From UBA7446 sp965656545 (GTDB lineage: Bacteria; Bacteroidota; Bacteroidia; Flavobacteriales; Flavobacteriaceae): a stretch of DNA of 64,000 bases. This document shows, piece by piece, positions 1 through 8,186 of the stretch. The first letter of the stretch is position 1. Each line of letters starts with the position of its first letter. Location of the stretch: the NCBI GenBank assembly GCA_965656545.1, contig CBFHKZ010000003.1, positions 124,001 to 188,000 on the forward strand, in the 5' to 3' direction. Under the pieces are notes generated by a model. That model was not told the DNA's origin, searched no databases, and worked only from the letters and a program-made list of their open reading frames with translations. Both the position numbers and the translations under genes were made by a program.

Positions 1-30
1 ATTCGTTTAGAAACCATGAACAACGCATGA
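1..30 (+). CDS. 3' end of an unidentified upstream gene (partial)
   Basis: Frame 1 is open from the first base to a TGA at 28-30 and ends in residues IRLETMNNA. The TGA overlaps the ATG of the next gene as ATGA, the usual pattern for coupled genes in this window. Only nine codons are visible, so the product cannot be identified and the reading is tentative. Confidence 0.35.
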   Translation: MRLETMNNA

Positions 31-638
31 AAATTATTTGTATTGGTAGAAATTATGCAGCTCACATTGACGAACTAGACAATGTTCGTCCAGATGAACC
101 TGTAATTTTCATCAAGCCCGATACCGCTATAGCGCAATCCAATCTTCCTTTTTTTATACCTGAATTTTCAAATGAAGTACACCACGAGGTGGAGGTTTTG
201 GTGCGTATCAACCGTATTGGAAAGCACATTCAGTCCAAGTTTGCACACAAATACTACGACCAAATAGGCTTGGGCATAGACTTTACCGCTCGCGATATTC
301 AGCAGCAACTTAAATCAAAAGGGCTGCCTTGGGAAAAAGCAAAAGCTTTTGATGGATCGGCATTTGTTGGCAAATGGTTTGACAAGTCTACTTTGGGTGA
401 TTTGGGTAAACTTCCCTTTTCCCTTCAAAAAAACGGTGAAGTGGTTCAAGCAGCAGACACCAGCCTGATGTTGTGGTCCATAGACGAAATTATTGCATAT
501 GTTTCTAAGTATTTCACACTGAAAATAGGCGATATGATCTTTACGGGCACACCAGCAGGCGTAAGCCAGGTTGTTAAGAATGATCGTCTGGAAGGTTATT
601 TAAACGGTCAAAAAGCCCTATCCTTAATCGTCAAATAG
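27..638 (+). CDS. Fumarylacetoacetate hydrolase (FAH) family protein
   Basis: A 203-residue protein that covers little more than the FAH catalytic fold, like the short acylpyruvase/isomerase members such as YcgM. It begins MKIICIGRNYAAH, a typical opening for this group. The likely divalent-metal ligands are E54 and E56 in HHEVEVLVRI and the Asp in GIDFTARDIQ. The conserved GDMIFTGTPAGV block lies near residues 171-182. Family members hydrolyse or decarboxylate 2-oxo-acids or acylpyruvates; the substrate cannot be read from sequence. The start overlaps the preceding stop (ATGA) and cinA begins directly after the TAG, so the genes are probably cotranscribed. Confidence 0.9.
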   Translation: MKIICIGRNYAAHIDELDNVRPDEPVIFIKPDTAIAQSNLPFFIPEFSNEVHHEVEVLVRINRIGKHIQSKFAHKYYDQIGLGIDFTARDIQQQLKSKGLPWEKAKAFDGSAFVGKWFDKSTLGDLGKLPFSLQKNGEVVQAADTSLMLWSIDEIIAYVSKYFTLKIGDMIFTGTPAGVSQVVKNDRLEGYLNGQKALSLIVK

Positions 639-1889
639 ATGCGGGCAGATATCATTACCATCGGAGATGAGATTTTAATAGGCCAAGTAGTGGATACCAA
701 CGCTACTTATCTTGGAAAGACGCTTAACAATATCGGGGTTGAAGTACGCCAAATACATTCCATATCCGACAATAAAGAAGCCATTTTAGACGCCTTTGCT
801 AGGGCTCAAGATCAGGTTGATTTGGTGGTCATGACAGGCGGACTTGGCCCCACCAAAGACGACATTACCAAACATACGTTATGCGCGTATTTTGACGACA
901 CCTTGACGTTCTACCCAGATGTGATGGCACATATTGATGAGTTGTTCCGAAAATATGTCAAAGCGCCAGTTAATGATTTAAACAGGGGGCAAGCCATGCT
1001 TCCTTCGAGCTGTACGCAACTCTTTAATGCACATGGAACGGCCATGGGCATGTGGATGCAGAAAGAAAAGACCGTATTTGTATCCCTTCCAGGAGTTCCT
1101 TTTGAAATGAAACATTTGGTGCAGGAGAAATTGATTCCATTAATAAAAGCAACCTTTTCCTTGCCTGCCCGTGTGCACAAGACCATGATGACTTATGGGC
1201 TTGGCGAAAGCATCATTGCAGAAAAAATAAGCGATTGGGAAGCTGCATTACCTCAGCACATTAAGTTGGCCTATTTGCCTAACCTTGGACGGGTGCGTTT
1301 GCGTTTGTCTGCACGTGGGACAGAGGAGGCCGTGCTGCACGAAGAAATTGATGCTTTGTTTGCCGATTTATACCCGCTTATAGGCGACTATATCAAAGGT
1401 TTTGAATCCGAGCAGCCCATTGAAATGCAAATTGGAACAGCCCTGACCCAGAAAGGTTGGACATTGGCTACGGCCGAAAGCTGTACGGGTGGCGCTTTAG
1501 CCGCTTTGTTTACGCAGCATCCTGGCGCATCTAGTTTCTTTAGGGGTTCTGTAGTGAGTTATGCTACGGAAGTAAAACAGCAGTTGTTGGGTGTACGGCA
1601 ACAAGACATTGAGCGTCACACTGTGGTCAGTGAACCCGTGGCTTTGAGCATGGCAAAGGGTGTTATTCGCCAAACGGGTGCACATGTTGCCATTGCCACC
1701 ACAGGAAATTTTGGCCCCACACAAGGCGAGGCAGATGTGGAAATTGGCACGGTGGTCATTGCCATCATTGCTCCAAACATCGAATATGTAGAGACTTTTA
1801 TCTTTGGAAAACACCGCGAACGCAACTTGCGTAAAACCCTAAATAAAGCACTTGAGTTGTTGCACAACAAATTAGCATCTGAACTTTAG
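639..1889 (+). CDS. cinA: CinA family protein (competence/damage-inducible; nicotinamide mononucleotide deamidase)
   Basis: A full-length 416-residue CinA. The N-terminal half has the molybdopterin-binding-like fold (ADIITIGDEILIGQVVDTN at the start, then VVMTGGLGPTKDD near residue 64). The C-terminal half carries the amidase domain with TLATAESCTGG and the IATTGNFGP block. The C-terminal domain in this family deamidates NMN in pyridine nucleotide salvage; the N-terminal domain has ADP-ribose pyrophosphatase activity in studied members. It starts immediately after the FAH-family stop codon with no spacer, so the two are probably one transcript. No terminator is visible before the rpmB promoter. 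Confidence 0.95.
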   Translation: MRADIITIGDEILIGQVVDTNATYLGKTLNNIGVEVRQIHSISDNKEAILDAFARAQDQVDLVVMTGGLGPTKDDITKHTLCAYFDDTLTFYPDVMAHIDELFRKYVKAPVNDLNRGQAMLPSSCTQLFNAHGTAMGMWMQKEKTVFVSLPGVPFEMKHLVQEKLIPLIKATFSLPARVHKTMMTYGLGESIIAEKISDWEAALPQHIKLAYLPNLGRVRLRLSARGTEEAVLHEEIDALFADLYPLIGDYIKGFESEQPIEMQIGTALTQKGWTLATAESCTGGALAALFTQHPGASSFFRGSVVSYATEVKQQLLGVRQQDIERHTVVSEPVALSMAKGVIRQTGAHVAIATTGNFGPTQGEADVEIGTVVIAIIAPNIEYVETFIFGKHRERNLRKTLNKALELLHNKLASEL

Positions 1890-1921
1890 TTAAAAAATTT
1901 TTTTAACACACCATATTTTCC

Positions 1922-1929
1922 TAAGTTTG
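1922..1929 (+). promoter_or_regulatory. -7 promoter element for rpmB operon
   Basis: TAAGTTTG matches the Bacteroidota -7 consensus TAnnTTTG and sits 21 bases before the rpmB ATG. The upstream 30 bases are a run of A and T. This implies a leader of roughly 18 bases. Confidence 0.65.
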
Positions 1930-1950
1930 CACCCTGTTAAAAAAGATGTC

Positions 1951-2187
1951 ATGTCGAAAGTATGTGAATTAACGGGCAAAAAGGCGATGGTTGGGAACAA
2001 CGTATCGCATGCCATGAATAAAACCAAGCGTAAGTTTGGTGCTAACCTTATCAAGAAGCGTTTCTATCTTGTTGAAGAAGACAAGTGGATAACACTTAAG
2101 CTTTCAACATCGGCGCTTAAAACCATTAACAAAAAGGGTCTTACTGCTGTTTTGAAAGAAGCACGCGCACAAGGACTTATTAAATAA
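1951..2187 (+). CDS. rpmB: 50S ribosomal protein L28 (bL28)
   Basis: A 78-residue protein starting MSKVCELTGKKAMVGNN, the conserved opening of bL28, with the NKTKRKFGANL block following. The ATG at 1951 is chosen over an upstream in-frame TTG at 1927, because 78 residues is the family length and the TTG lies inside the -7 promoter element. It is part of the large ribosomal subunit. rpmG follows after 8 bases and a third small gene after that, so they form one operon ended by the hairpin at 2554-2580. Confidence 0.97.
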   Translation: MSKVCELTGKKAMVGNNVSHAMNKTKRKFGANLIKKRFYLVEEDKWITLKLSTSALKTINKKGLTAVLKEARAQGLIK

Positions 2188-2195
2188 GGCACGTC

Positions 2196-2378
2196 ATGGC
2201 TAAAAAAGGAAATCGCGTTCAAGTTATTTTGGAATGTACAGAGCACAAAGACTCAGGTCTTTCTGGTACTTCACGTTACATTACCACCAAAAACAAAAAA
2301 AACACGCCAGATCGTATTGAAATTAAAAAATTCAACCCGATCCTAAAGCGTATGACGGTTCACAAAGAAATTAAGTAA
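2196..2378 (+). CDS. rpmG: 50S ribosomal protein L33 (bL33)
   Basis: A 60-residue bL33 beginning MAKKGNRVQVILECTEHK and ending in the conserved RMTVHKEIK. The bL33 signature TSRYITTKNKKNTPDRIEIKK-like segment is intact. There is only one Cys and no CxxC pairs, so it is the zinc-independent form. It lies 8 bases after rpmB and 2 bases before the DUF4295 gene in the same operon. Confidence 0.97.
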   Translation: MAKKGNRVQVILECTEHKDSGLSGTSRYITTKNKKNTPDRIEIKKFNPILKRMTVHKEIK

Positions 2379-2380
2379 TT

Positions 2381-2533
2381 ATGGCTAAGAAAACGGTAGC
2401 AACCTTACAAACAAAATCAAAGCGTCTTACGAAAGCCATCAAAATGGTACGTAGCGAAAAATCAGGCGCATATACTTATGTAGAAACCATTCTAGCACCT
2501 GAATTGGTGAATGACTGGTTGTCTAAAAAGTAA
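2381..2533 (+). CDS. DUF4295 family small basic protein, probable Bacteroidota-specific ribosomal protein
   Basis: A 50-residue, Lys-rich protein (starts MAKKTVATLQTKSKRLTKA, ends NDWLSKK) placed 2 bases after rpmG and before the operon terminator. Known: this short family is restricted to Bacteroidota and sits between rpmG and ftsY. I believe, without being able to check, that it is the extra large-subunit protein described as bL38 in a Flavobacterium ribosome structure. Inferred: a ribosomal role, from its size, charge and position. It is often missed because of its short length. Confidence 0.85.
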   Translation: MAKKTVATLQTKSKRLTKAIKMVRSEKSGAYTYVETILAPELVNDWLSKK

Positions 2534-2553
2534 AACCAACCATTTAAACATTT

Positions 2554-2580
2554 AAAAAGCCACATTCTTGTGGCTTTTTT
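2554..2580 (+). terminator. Intrinsic terminator after the rpmB-rpmG-DUF4295 operon
   Basis: A perfect 11-base stem, with arms AAAAAGCCACA and TGTGGCTTTTT around a TTCT loop, runs into further T residues. It lies 20 bases after the DUF4295 stop and 25 bases before ftsY. Confidence 0.9.
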
Positions 2581-2605
2581 TATTCTCAAAACGTACCTTT
2601 AACCC

Positions 2606-3535
2606 ATGGGGCTCTTTTCAAAATCATCAAAGAAACTTCAATCTGGACTGTCGGAAACCAAAAAGGCTTGGACAGCACGGCTTAAAAAAGTGGTGCTTGG
2701 AAAAAGCAGGGTAGATGCCGATTTTTTAGAAGAACTCGAAGAAATACTTATTACTTCCGATGTTGGCGTAGCCACCACTGAAAAAATCATAGATCGCTTG
2801 GAGCAACGCGTTGCCAAAGATAAATTCATAAAAGCCGAGGAGTTAGATCAGCTGCTGTATGAAGAAATTTTCACCTTGGTTACCGACAACAACCCTACCC
2901 AAACAACCGCTCAGGACGGCTTGCAGGTCATATTGGTAGTTGGTGTTAACGGAGCGGGCAAGACCACCACTGTTGGTAAGCTAGCCCATCAATACAGCCA
3001 ACAAGGCAAAAAAGTCATGCTTGCAGCTGCCGATACTTTTCGTGCTGGCGCCATAGATCAATTGCGCCTTTGGTCCGAAAGGGCTCAAGTGCCTTTTGTC
3101 AGTTTACAAGAGGGTAGCGACCCTGCCTCAGTGGCATTTACTGCCGTTGAACGCGCCAAGAAAGAGCAAGTTGATGTACTGTTTATAGACACTGCAGGCC
3201 GGCTACATAACAACACCAATCTGATGCAGGAATTGGCTAAAATTGAGCGAGTGGTGAAAAAAATCATTCCAGAAGCACCTCATGAGACCTTATTGGTATT
3301 AGATGGCGGTACGGGTCAAAATGCCTTTATGCAGGCCAAATTATTTGCAGAAGCCACAGCTGTTTCTGGGCTTATATTAACCAAGTTAGACGGTACAGCA
3401 AAAGGTGGTGTCGTAATTGGCATATCTGATGAACTCGAAGTCCCCATCCGCTACATTGGTGTAGGCGAGGGTATGGATGATTTAATTCCATTTGAAACCA
3501 AGCCATTTTTAGATTCACTTTTTCAAAAAAACTAG
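2606..3535 (+). CDS. ftsY: Signal recognition particle receptor FtsY
   Basis: A 309-residue GTPase that docks SRP-ribosome complexes at the inner membrane. A short basic N-terminus without the long acidic A-domain is followed by the N-domain helices (about 20-95). The G-domain has the P-loop GVNGAGKTTT (about 113-122), DTFRAGAIDQLR, DTAGR, and TKLDG near the C-terminus. The usual DATTGQNA motif reads DGGTGQNA. TACCTTTA at 2594-2601 is a one-mismatch -7 element just before the ATG. The amidase and rimO genes follow at 3 and 2 bases, suggesting an ftsY-amidase-rimO operon. Confidence 0.97.
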   Translation: MGLFSKSSKKLQSGLSETKKAWTARLKKVVLGKSRVDADFLEELEEILITSDVGVATTEKIIDRLEQRVAKDKFIKAEELDQLLYEEIFTLVTDNNPTQTTAQDGLQVILVVGVNGAGKTTTVGKLAHQYSQQGKKVMLAAADTFRAGAIDQLRLWSERAQVPFVSLQEGSDPASVAFTAVERAKKEQVDVLFIDTAGRLHNNTNLMQELAKIERVVKKIIPEAPHETLLVLDGGTGQNAFMQAKLFAEATAVSGLILTKLDGTAKGGVVIGISDELEVPIRYIGVGEGMDDLIPFETKPFLDSLFQKN

Positions 3536-3538
3536 TCT

Positions 3539-5179
3539 ATGAAAACAATTTTAAGTTTTGGGTTTATACTGTTCATATTGTCTTGCAACACGCCTTCAAG
3601 TCAATATTGGCAACCCTATGACGAATCAGAAGAATTAGCCCAAAATACGGATCACGAAATACCTAGAATGCGTTATAAGCTTATTCAATCTAAATTTTTG
3701 GACAAAGACGCCATGTGGGCACCCTTTGAAAAGGAATTACGTGGTTTTGACATCACTTATGAGGCTTTAAAGCCACTGATTATTGAGCAAAACATTCCAA
3801 CACTTCAGCAGCATATAGCCAGTGGAACGCTTTCCTATGAACGCTTGGTTAAGTTCTATTTATATCGCATTCGTCTTTTGGAGTCCGATCCTAAAACCAC
3901 CTTGCACGCTGTCCTAGCACTAAACCCCAACATTATTAACGAGGCTCAGCAAAAGGACAGACAAACTCGTGAAGATATGCACCCCATTTATGGAATGCCT
4001 ATTTTATTGAAGGACAATATTAACACCGCAAATATGCCTACCACCGCCGGAGCTGCAATCTTAGAAAATCATGTTCCCGATGAAGATGCTTTTGTGGTAA
4101 AGCAGCTGAAAGACAAAGGCGCTTTGATTTTGGGCAAAGTAAATTTAAGTGAATGGGCGTATTATTTCTGTGATGGCTGCCCCGTTGGATACAGTGCTAT
4201 TGGTGGACAAACCTTAAATCCCTACGGCAGAAGAGTTTTTGAGACAGGTGGTTCAAGTTCAGGTAGTGCCGTGGCCGTGGCAGCAAACTATGCCGTAGCA
4301 GCCTTAGGTTCCGAAACATCGGGTTCCATACTGTCTCCTTCAAGTCAAAATGCCATTGTCGGGCTAAAACCCACTATTGGACTGGTGAGCAGAACTGGAA
4401 TAGTGCCCATATCAAGTACCTTGGACACTTCTGGACCCATGACCAAAAGCATAGTCGATAATGCCATTTTGCTAGATGCCATTGCAGCCCCCGATGCACA
4501 AGACGCAATTACCAAACGAGTACCGCGTATCATGTCTTTAACAGACAGTTATGTTGAGCCGTCGCTTTCTGGTGTAAGACTTGGTGCCATGACCAATATT
4601 TTAGCTGCAGACTCACTTTACCGCAAGGCGGTTGAAGACTTGAGGGCTGCCGGCGCAGAGGTGATCGAATTTACCCCTGAAAAAACCGCGCTTACTGGAT
4701 TTTCATCTATCCTTAATGGAGACATGAAGCGCGACATCCCTATGTATTTTAAAAATTCATCAACTGCTGACTTTGCAACTATTGATGTGACGACAATTAT
4801 TGAATACAACAAGCGAGATAGTGTACTGTATATGCCATACTCCCAAGAACGTCTAGATGGCGTTATTAGCGATAGCATTACAGAAGCAGGTTTAGAAAAA
4901 ACCATTTCACAACTTAATGCAGCTGCTTCGGGATTTTTTGAAACACCAATAAATAAATACCAGCTTGACGCCATACTTAGTAAAAACAATTATTACGCAG
5001 GCCACGCTGCTATTGCGTTTTACCCGTGCTTGACCGTTCCTATGGGCTACTCAGCCGAAGGAGAGCCGGCTAACCTTACATTCATGGCGCCATCATTTAG
5101 CGAGGAAAAACTATTGATGCTCGGTGCGGCTTATGAAAATATTTCTAATCACAGAAAATCTCCGAAAGGTTACCAATAA
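3539..5179 (+). CDS. Exported lipoprotein amidase (amidase signature family)
   Basis: A 546-residue protein with a lipoprotein signal peptide (FILFILSC, lipidated Cys at 16) and an amidase-signature domain. The catalytic triad can be assigned as K158 (in LLKDN), cis-Ser S239 (GGSSSGS) and nucleophile S263 (in SETSGSI); spacing matches the GatA/FAAH family. It resembles GatA-like peptide amidases rather than true GatA, because it is lipidated and about 60 residues longer. It probably hydrolyses amides at the periplasmic face or outer membrane; the substrate is unknown. It lies 3 bases after ftsY and 2 before rimO. Confidence 0.88.
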   Translation: MKTILSFGFILFILSCNTPSSQYWQPYDESEELAQNTDHEIPRMRYKLIQSKFLDKDAMWAPFEKELRGFDITYEALKPLIIEQNIPTLQQHIASGTLSYERLVKFYLYRIRLLESDPKTTLHAVLALNPNIINEAQQKDRQTREDMHPIYGMPILLKDNINTANMPTTAGAAILENHVPDEDAFVVKQLKDKGALILGKVNLSEWAYYFCDGCPVGYSAIGGQTLNPYGRRVFETGGSSSGSAVAVAANYAVAALGSETSGSILSPSSQNAIVGLKPTIGLVSRTGIVPISSTLDTSGPMTKSIVDNAILLDAIAAPDAQDAITKRVPRIMSLTDSYVEPSLSGVRLGAMTNILAADSLYRKAVEDLRAAGAEVIEFTPEKTALTGFSSILNGDMKRDIPMYFKNSSTADFATIDVTTIIEYNKRDSVLYMPYSQERLDGVISDSITEAGLEKTISQLNAAASGFFETPINKYQLDAILSKNNYYAGHAAIAFYPCLTVPMGYSAEGEPANLTFMAPSFSEEKLLMLGAAYENISNHRKSPKGYQ

Positions 5180-5181
5180 AC

Positions 5182-6486
5182 ATGCGAACAAAATCAGCCA
5201 AAAAGAATAAAATTAACGTTGTTACCCTTGGGTGTTCTAAAAACATTTATGACTCCGAGGTGCTTATGGGGCAACTCAAAGCCAGCGACAAAGATGTCGT
5301 ACACGAACAACAGGGAAATATTGTTGTGGTCAACACTTGTGGTTTTATTGATAATGCCAAAGAAGAATCGGTGAATACCATACTGTCTTTTGCCGAGCAA
5401 AAACAAACAGGTCAAATCGATAAATTGTTTGTTACAGGTTGTTTGAGTGAACGCTATAAAGACGATTTAGAAGTTGAAATTCCAGATGTTGACGACTATT
5501 TTGGTACGACCGATTTACCCTTGTTACTCAAGGCGCTTGGCGCAGATTATCGCCACGAATTATTGGGCGAGCGCCTCACCACCACGCCAAAAAATTACGC
5601 CTATCTCAAAATATCAGAAGGCTGTGACCGGCCTTGTTCGTTTTGTGCCATTCCACTTATGCGTGGGGCACACCGCTCAAAACCCATTGAAGATTTGGTT
5701 AAAGAAGCACAAGGACTTGCTAAAAACGGTGTGAAGGAACTGATCATTATCGCCCAAGATTCTACCTATTACGGCTTAGATTTATACAAAAAGCGTCGTT
5801 TGGCCGATTTGCTGCGCGCATTAACAGCAGTAGAAGGCATCGAATGGATTCGCTTACACTACGCCTTTCCATCAGGATTTCCAGAAGAGGTATTGGACGT
5901 AATCGCAACCGAGCCTAAGGTATGTTCATACATTGACATTCCATTACAGCATATTTCAGACCACCTTTTGAAGTCCATGCGTCGTGGTACTACACAAGAA
6001 AAAACAACGGCTTTGCTCCAGCGTTTTAGGGAAGCTGTTCCAGAAATGGCCATTCGGACCTCGCTTATTTTGGGGTATCCCGGTGAAACAGAAGCAGATT
6101 TCGAATTGCTTAAGTCATGGGTGAAAGAAATGCGTTTTGAGCGTTTGGGCTGCTTTCAGTACAGCCATGAGGAAAATACCCATGCCCATAGCTTGGTAGA
6201 CGATGTGCCTGCTGAAGTGAAACAAGCACGTGTTAACGAATTGATGGAAATCCAAGCCCATATCTCTTGGGAAAAAAATCAAGCTTTGGTGGGCAAAACC
6301 CTGCGTTGTGTTATTGACAGAAAAGAAGGCAACCGCTTTGTGGGTCGTACCGAGTTTGATTCTCCGGATGTGGACAACGAAGTTTGGGTGGATGCCCGCG
6401 AACACTACCTCAAGGTTGGCGATTTTGCCAATCTAACCATAACAGCCGCGCAGGACTTTGACTTAGAGGCCGTTCCTGCGCAATAG
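5182..6486 (+). CDS. rimO: Ribosomal protein S12 methylthiotransferase RimO
   Basis: A 434-residue radical-SAM methylthiotransferase that modifies an Asp of ribosomal protein S12. The N-terminal UPF0004 domain supplies auxiliary cluster ligands C18, C53 and C87. The radical-SAM CxxxCxxC is C148, C152 and C155 (GCDRPCSFCAIPLMRG). A C-terminal TRAM domain covers about the last 65 residues. The CAIPLMRGAHRSK sequence after the cluster is typical of RimO rather than MiaB. It is the last gene of the ftsY-amidase-rimO run; bshC follows with its own promoter. Confidence 0.96.
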   Translation: MRTKSAKKNKINVVTLGCSKNIYDSEVLMGQLKASDKDVVHEQQGNIVVVNTCGFIDNAKEESVNTILSFAEQKQTGQIDKLFVTGCLSERYKDDLEVEIPDVDDYFGTTDLPLLLKALGADYRHELLGERLTTTPKNYAYLKISEGCDRPCSFCAIPLMRGAHRSKPIEDLVKEAQGLAKNGVKELIIIAQDSTYYGLDLYKKRRLADLLRALTAVEGIEWIRLHYAFPSGFPEEVLDVIATEPKVCSYIDIPLQHISDHLLKSMRRGTTQEKTTALLQRFREAVPEMAIRTSLILGYPGETEADFELLKSWVKEMRFERLGCFQYSHEENTHAHSLVDDVPAEVKQARVNELMEIQAHISWEKNQALVGKTLRCVIDRKEGNRFVGRTEFDSPDVDNEVWVDAREHYLKVGDFANLTITAAQDFDLEAVPAQ

Positions 6487-6500
6487 TTTCTTACATTAAC

Positions 6501-6508
6501 TACTTTTG
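6501..6508 (+). promoter_or_regulatory. -7 promoter element for bshC, near-leaderless
   Basis: TACTTTTG matches TAnnTTTG and ends only 4 bases before the bshC ATG, so transcription should begin within about two bases of the start codon. Confidence 0.65.
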
Positions 6509-6512
6509 TCTT

Positions 6513-8117
6513 ATGAAGCTAATCGAGTCGTTGGGATATCATACGGGTGTTTACGCACCTTTGATGCAGCAATTGTTGCACAACGACCCCGCCTTAAAAC
6601 CCTTTCATACGGGATTGGTTTCAGCCGAAGCAGCTACTCAAGCCGCATCAAACCGCGCCACTTCTTTTGGTCAATCCAAGCGAAACACATTGGTTGAGGT
6701 GCTGCACAAGCAATACGAGCACCTAGCCCCTGATGGTAAAACGCGTGCACAAATAGATGTCTTGTCAGCTTCCAACACAGTAACAATAGCCACAGGGCAT
6801 CAGTTGAATCTCTTTACGGGTCCCTTGTATTTTTGGTATAAGATTTTGGACGTCATTAATGAGGCAGCAGCCCTGCAACAAGCAGATGCCAAGCACCAAT
6901 ACGTGCCCGTTTTTTGGATGGCATCTGAAGATCACGATTTTGAAGAAATAAACCACTTCTTTTTGGGCGAACAAAAAGTAAGATGGGAAGCAGCTGCTTC
7001 CGGAGCTGTGGGTCGTATGCCTACCACCGGCCTAGATGCTGTTTTAGACGAGTTAACACCCTATTGGAACAGTACCGACCAAGCAAAAGAATTGCTAGCC
7101 CTTTTTGCCGAATGTTATTTGCAAGAAGGCACATTGGCAAAAGCAACGCGAAGACTGGTGCATCAGCTTTTTGGTGCAGACGGAATAATAGTGGTTGATG
7201 GTGACGATGCAGCCTTAAAATCACTGTTTGTGCCTGTGCTTAAAGCTGAGGTAAGTGAACAATGCACCCACAAAGCGGTAGCGCAAACCAGCACTGCCCT
7301 AAAAAAGGTAGTGAAGGACTTTAAGCCTCAGGTAAATCCGAGGGAAATCAATCTATTCTATCTTTTTGACGATAAGCGCTTGCGTATCACAACAGATGCA
7401 AATCGATTTGGAACCACAGAAAACCCATCCAAATGGACGCTGCAAAGCTTGGGCGAAGAAATTGAAAAGCATCCGGAACGATTTTCTCCCAATGCACTTA
7501 TGCGCCCGCTATATCAAGAGTGTGTGCTGCCCAACATTGCCTATATAGGTGGTGGCGGTGAGTTGGCCTATTGGCTTCAGCTTAAAACTACTTTTGAAGC
7601 ATTTGACATTCCATATCCACTCTTGCAGCACCGAACTACTGTTTTGTTGATGTCTGAAAAGCAAGTCAAAAAATGCAATAGACTAAACCTTCCCATAGCC
7701 GACTTGTTCTTGCCAACAGCGGCTTTTATCAACAAACGTGTACGTCAAATAAGTGATATTGATATAGATTTTTCTTCGCAGCGCGAAGTATTGAAAGATA
7801 ACTTCAAGGCCTTTCACGATTTGGCTTCACAAACCGACAAATCTTTTTTGGGGGCAGTTCAAGCACAAGAGAAAAAACAGCTCAAAGGCTTGGACAAACT
7901 AGAAAATCGCCTCTTAAAAGCCCAGCGGAAAAAACTGCAAGACGAGGTGGTGCGTGCTACCGACATTCGAAACGATTTGTTCCCAAACAACAGATTACAG
8001 GAGCGCACGGCACATTTTTCTGCCTTTGTTTCAGAAACAGGCTTAACTCATTTCACTCAAGAATTAAAAACCACTCTGTCTACGGCAGAAAATGGTTTGG
8101 CGGTCATTCAAATTTGA
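6513..8117 (+). CDS. bshC: Bacillithiol biosynthesis cysteine-adding enzyme BshC
   Basis: A 534-residue BshC, which joins cysteine to glucosaminyl-malate in the last step of bacillithiol synthesis. The family opening (SLGYHTGVYAPLM) and the nucleotide-binding region ATGHQLNLFTGPLYFWYK (about residues 92-110) are present. So are VFWMASEDHDFEEIN and the LPNIAYIGGGGELAYW block. A charged coiled coil lies near residues 440-490, as in known structures. Length matches the family. No bshA or bshB is visible nearby, so the pathway would be completed elsewhere. Confidence 0.95.
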   Translation: MKLIESLGYHTGVYAPLMQQLLHNDPALKPFHTGLVSAEAATQAASNRATSFGQSKRNTLVEVLHKQYEHLAPDGKTRAQIDVLSASNTVTIATGHQLNLFTGPLYFWYKILDVINEAAALQQADAKHQYVPVFWMASEDHDFEEINHFFLGEQKVRWEAAASGAVGRMPTTGLDAVLDELTPYWNSTDQAKELLALFAECYLQEGTLAKATRRLVHQLFGADGIIVVDGDDAALKSLFVPVLKAEVSEQCTHKAVAQTSTALKKVVKDFKPQVNPREINLFYLFDDKRLRITTDANRFGTTENPSKWTLQSLGEEIEKHPERFSPNALMRPLYQECVLPNIAYIGGGGELAYWLQLKTTFEAFDIPYPLLQHRTTVLLMSEKQVKKCNRLNLPIADLFLPTAAFINKRVRQISDIDIDFSSQREVLKDNFKAFHDLASQTDKSFLGAVQAQEKKQLKGLDKLENRLLKAQRKKLQDEVVRATDIRNDLFPNNRLQERTAHFSAFVSETGLTHFTQELKTTLSTAENGLAVIQI

Positions 8118-8175
8118 TATCCATAACCTGTTAAAAACTATTGATAAGCGATTCTGCTTCATTGAAGTTTAGTTG

Positions 8176-8183
8176 TATTTTTG
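8176..8183 (+). promoter_or_regulatory. -7 promoter element for guaA, near-leaderless
   Basis: TATTTTTG ends 3 bases before the guaA ATG at 8187. The predicted transcript would begin at or one base before the start codon. Confidence 0.7.
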
Positions 8184-8186
8184 CAT

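Noticed and set aside
1927..1950. Upstream TTG start extending rpmB by eight residues
   Set aside because: The TTG is part of the -7 promoter element and the added residues are absent from bL28.
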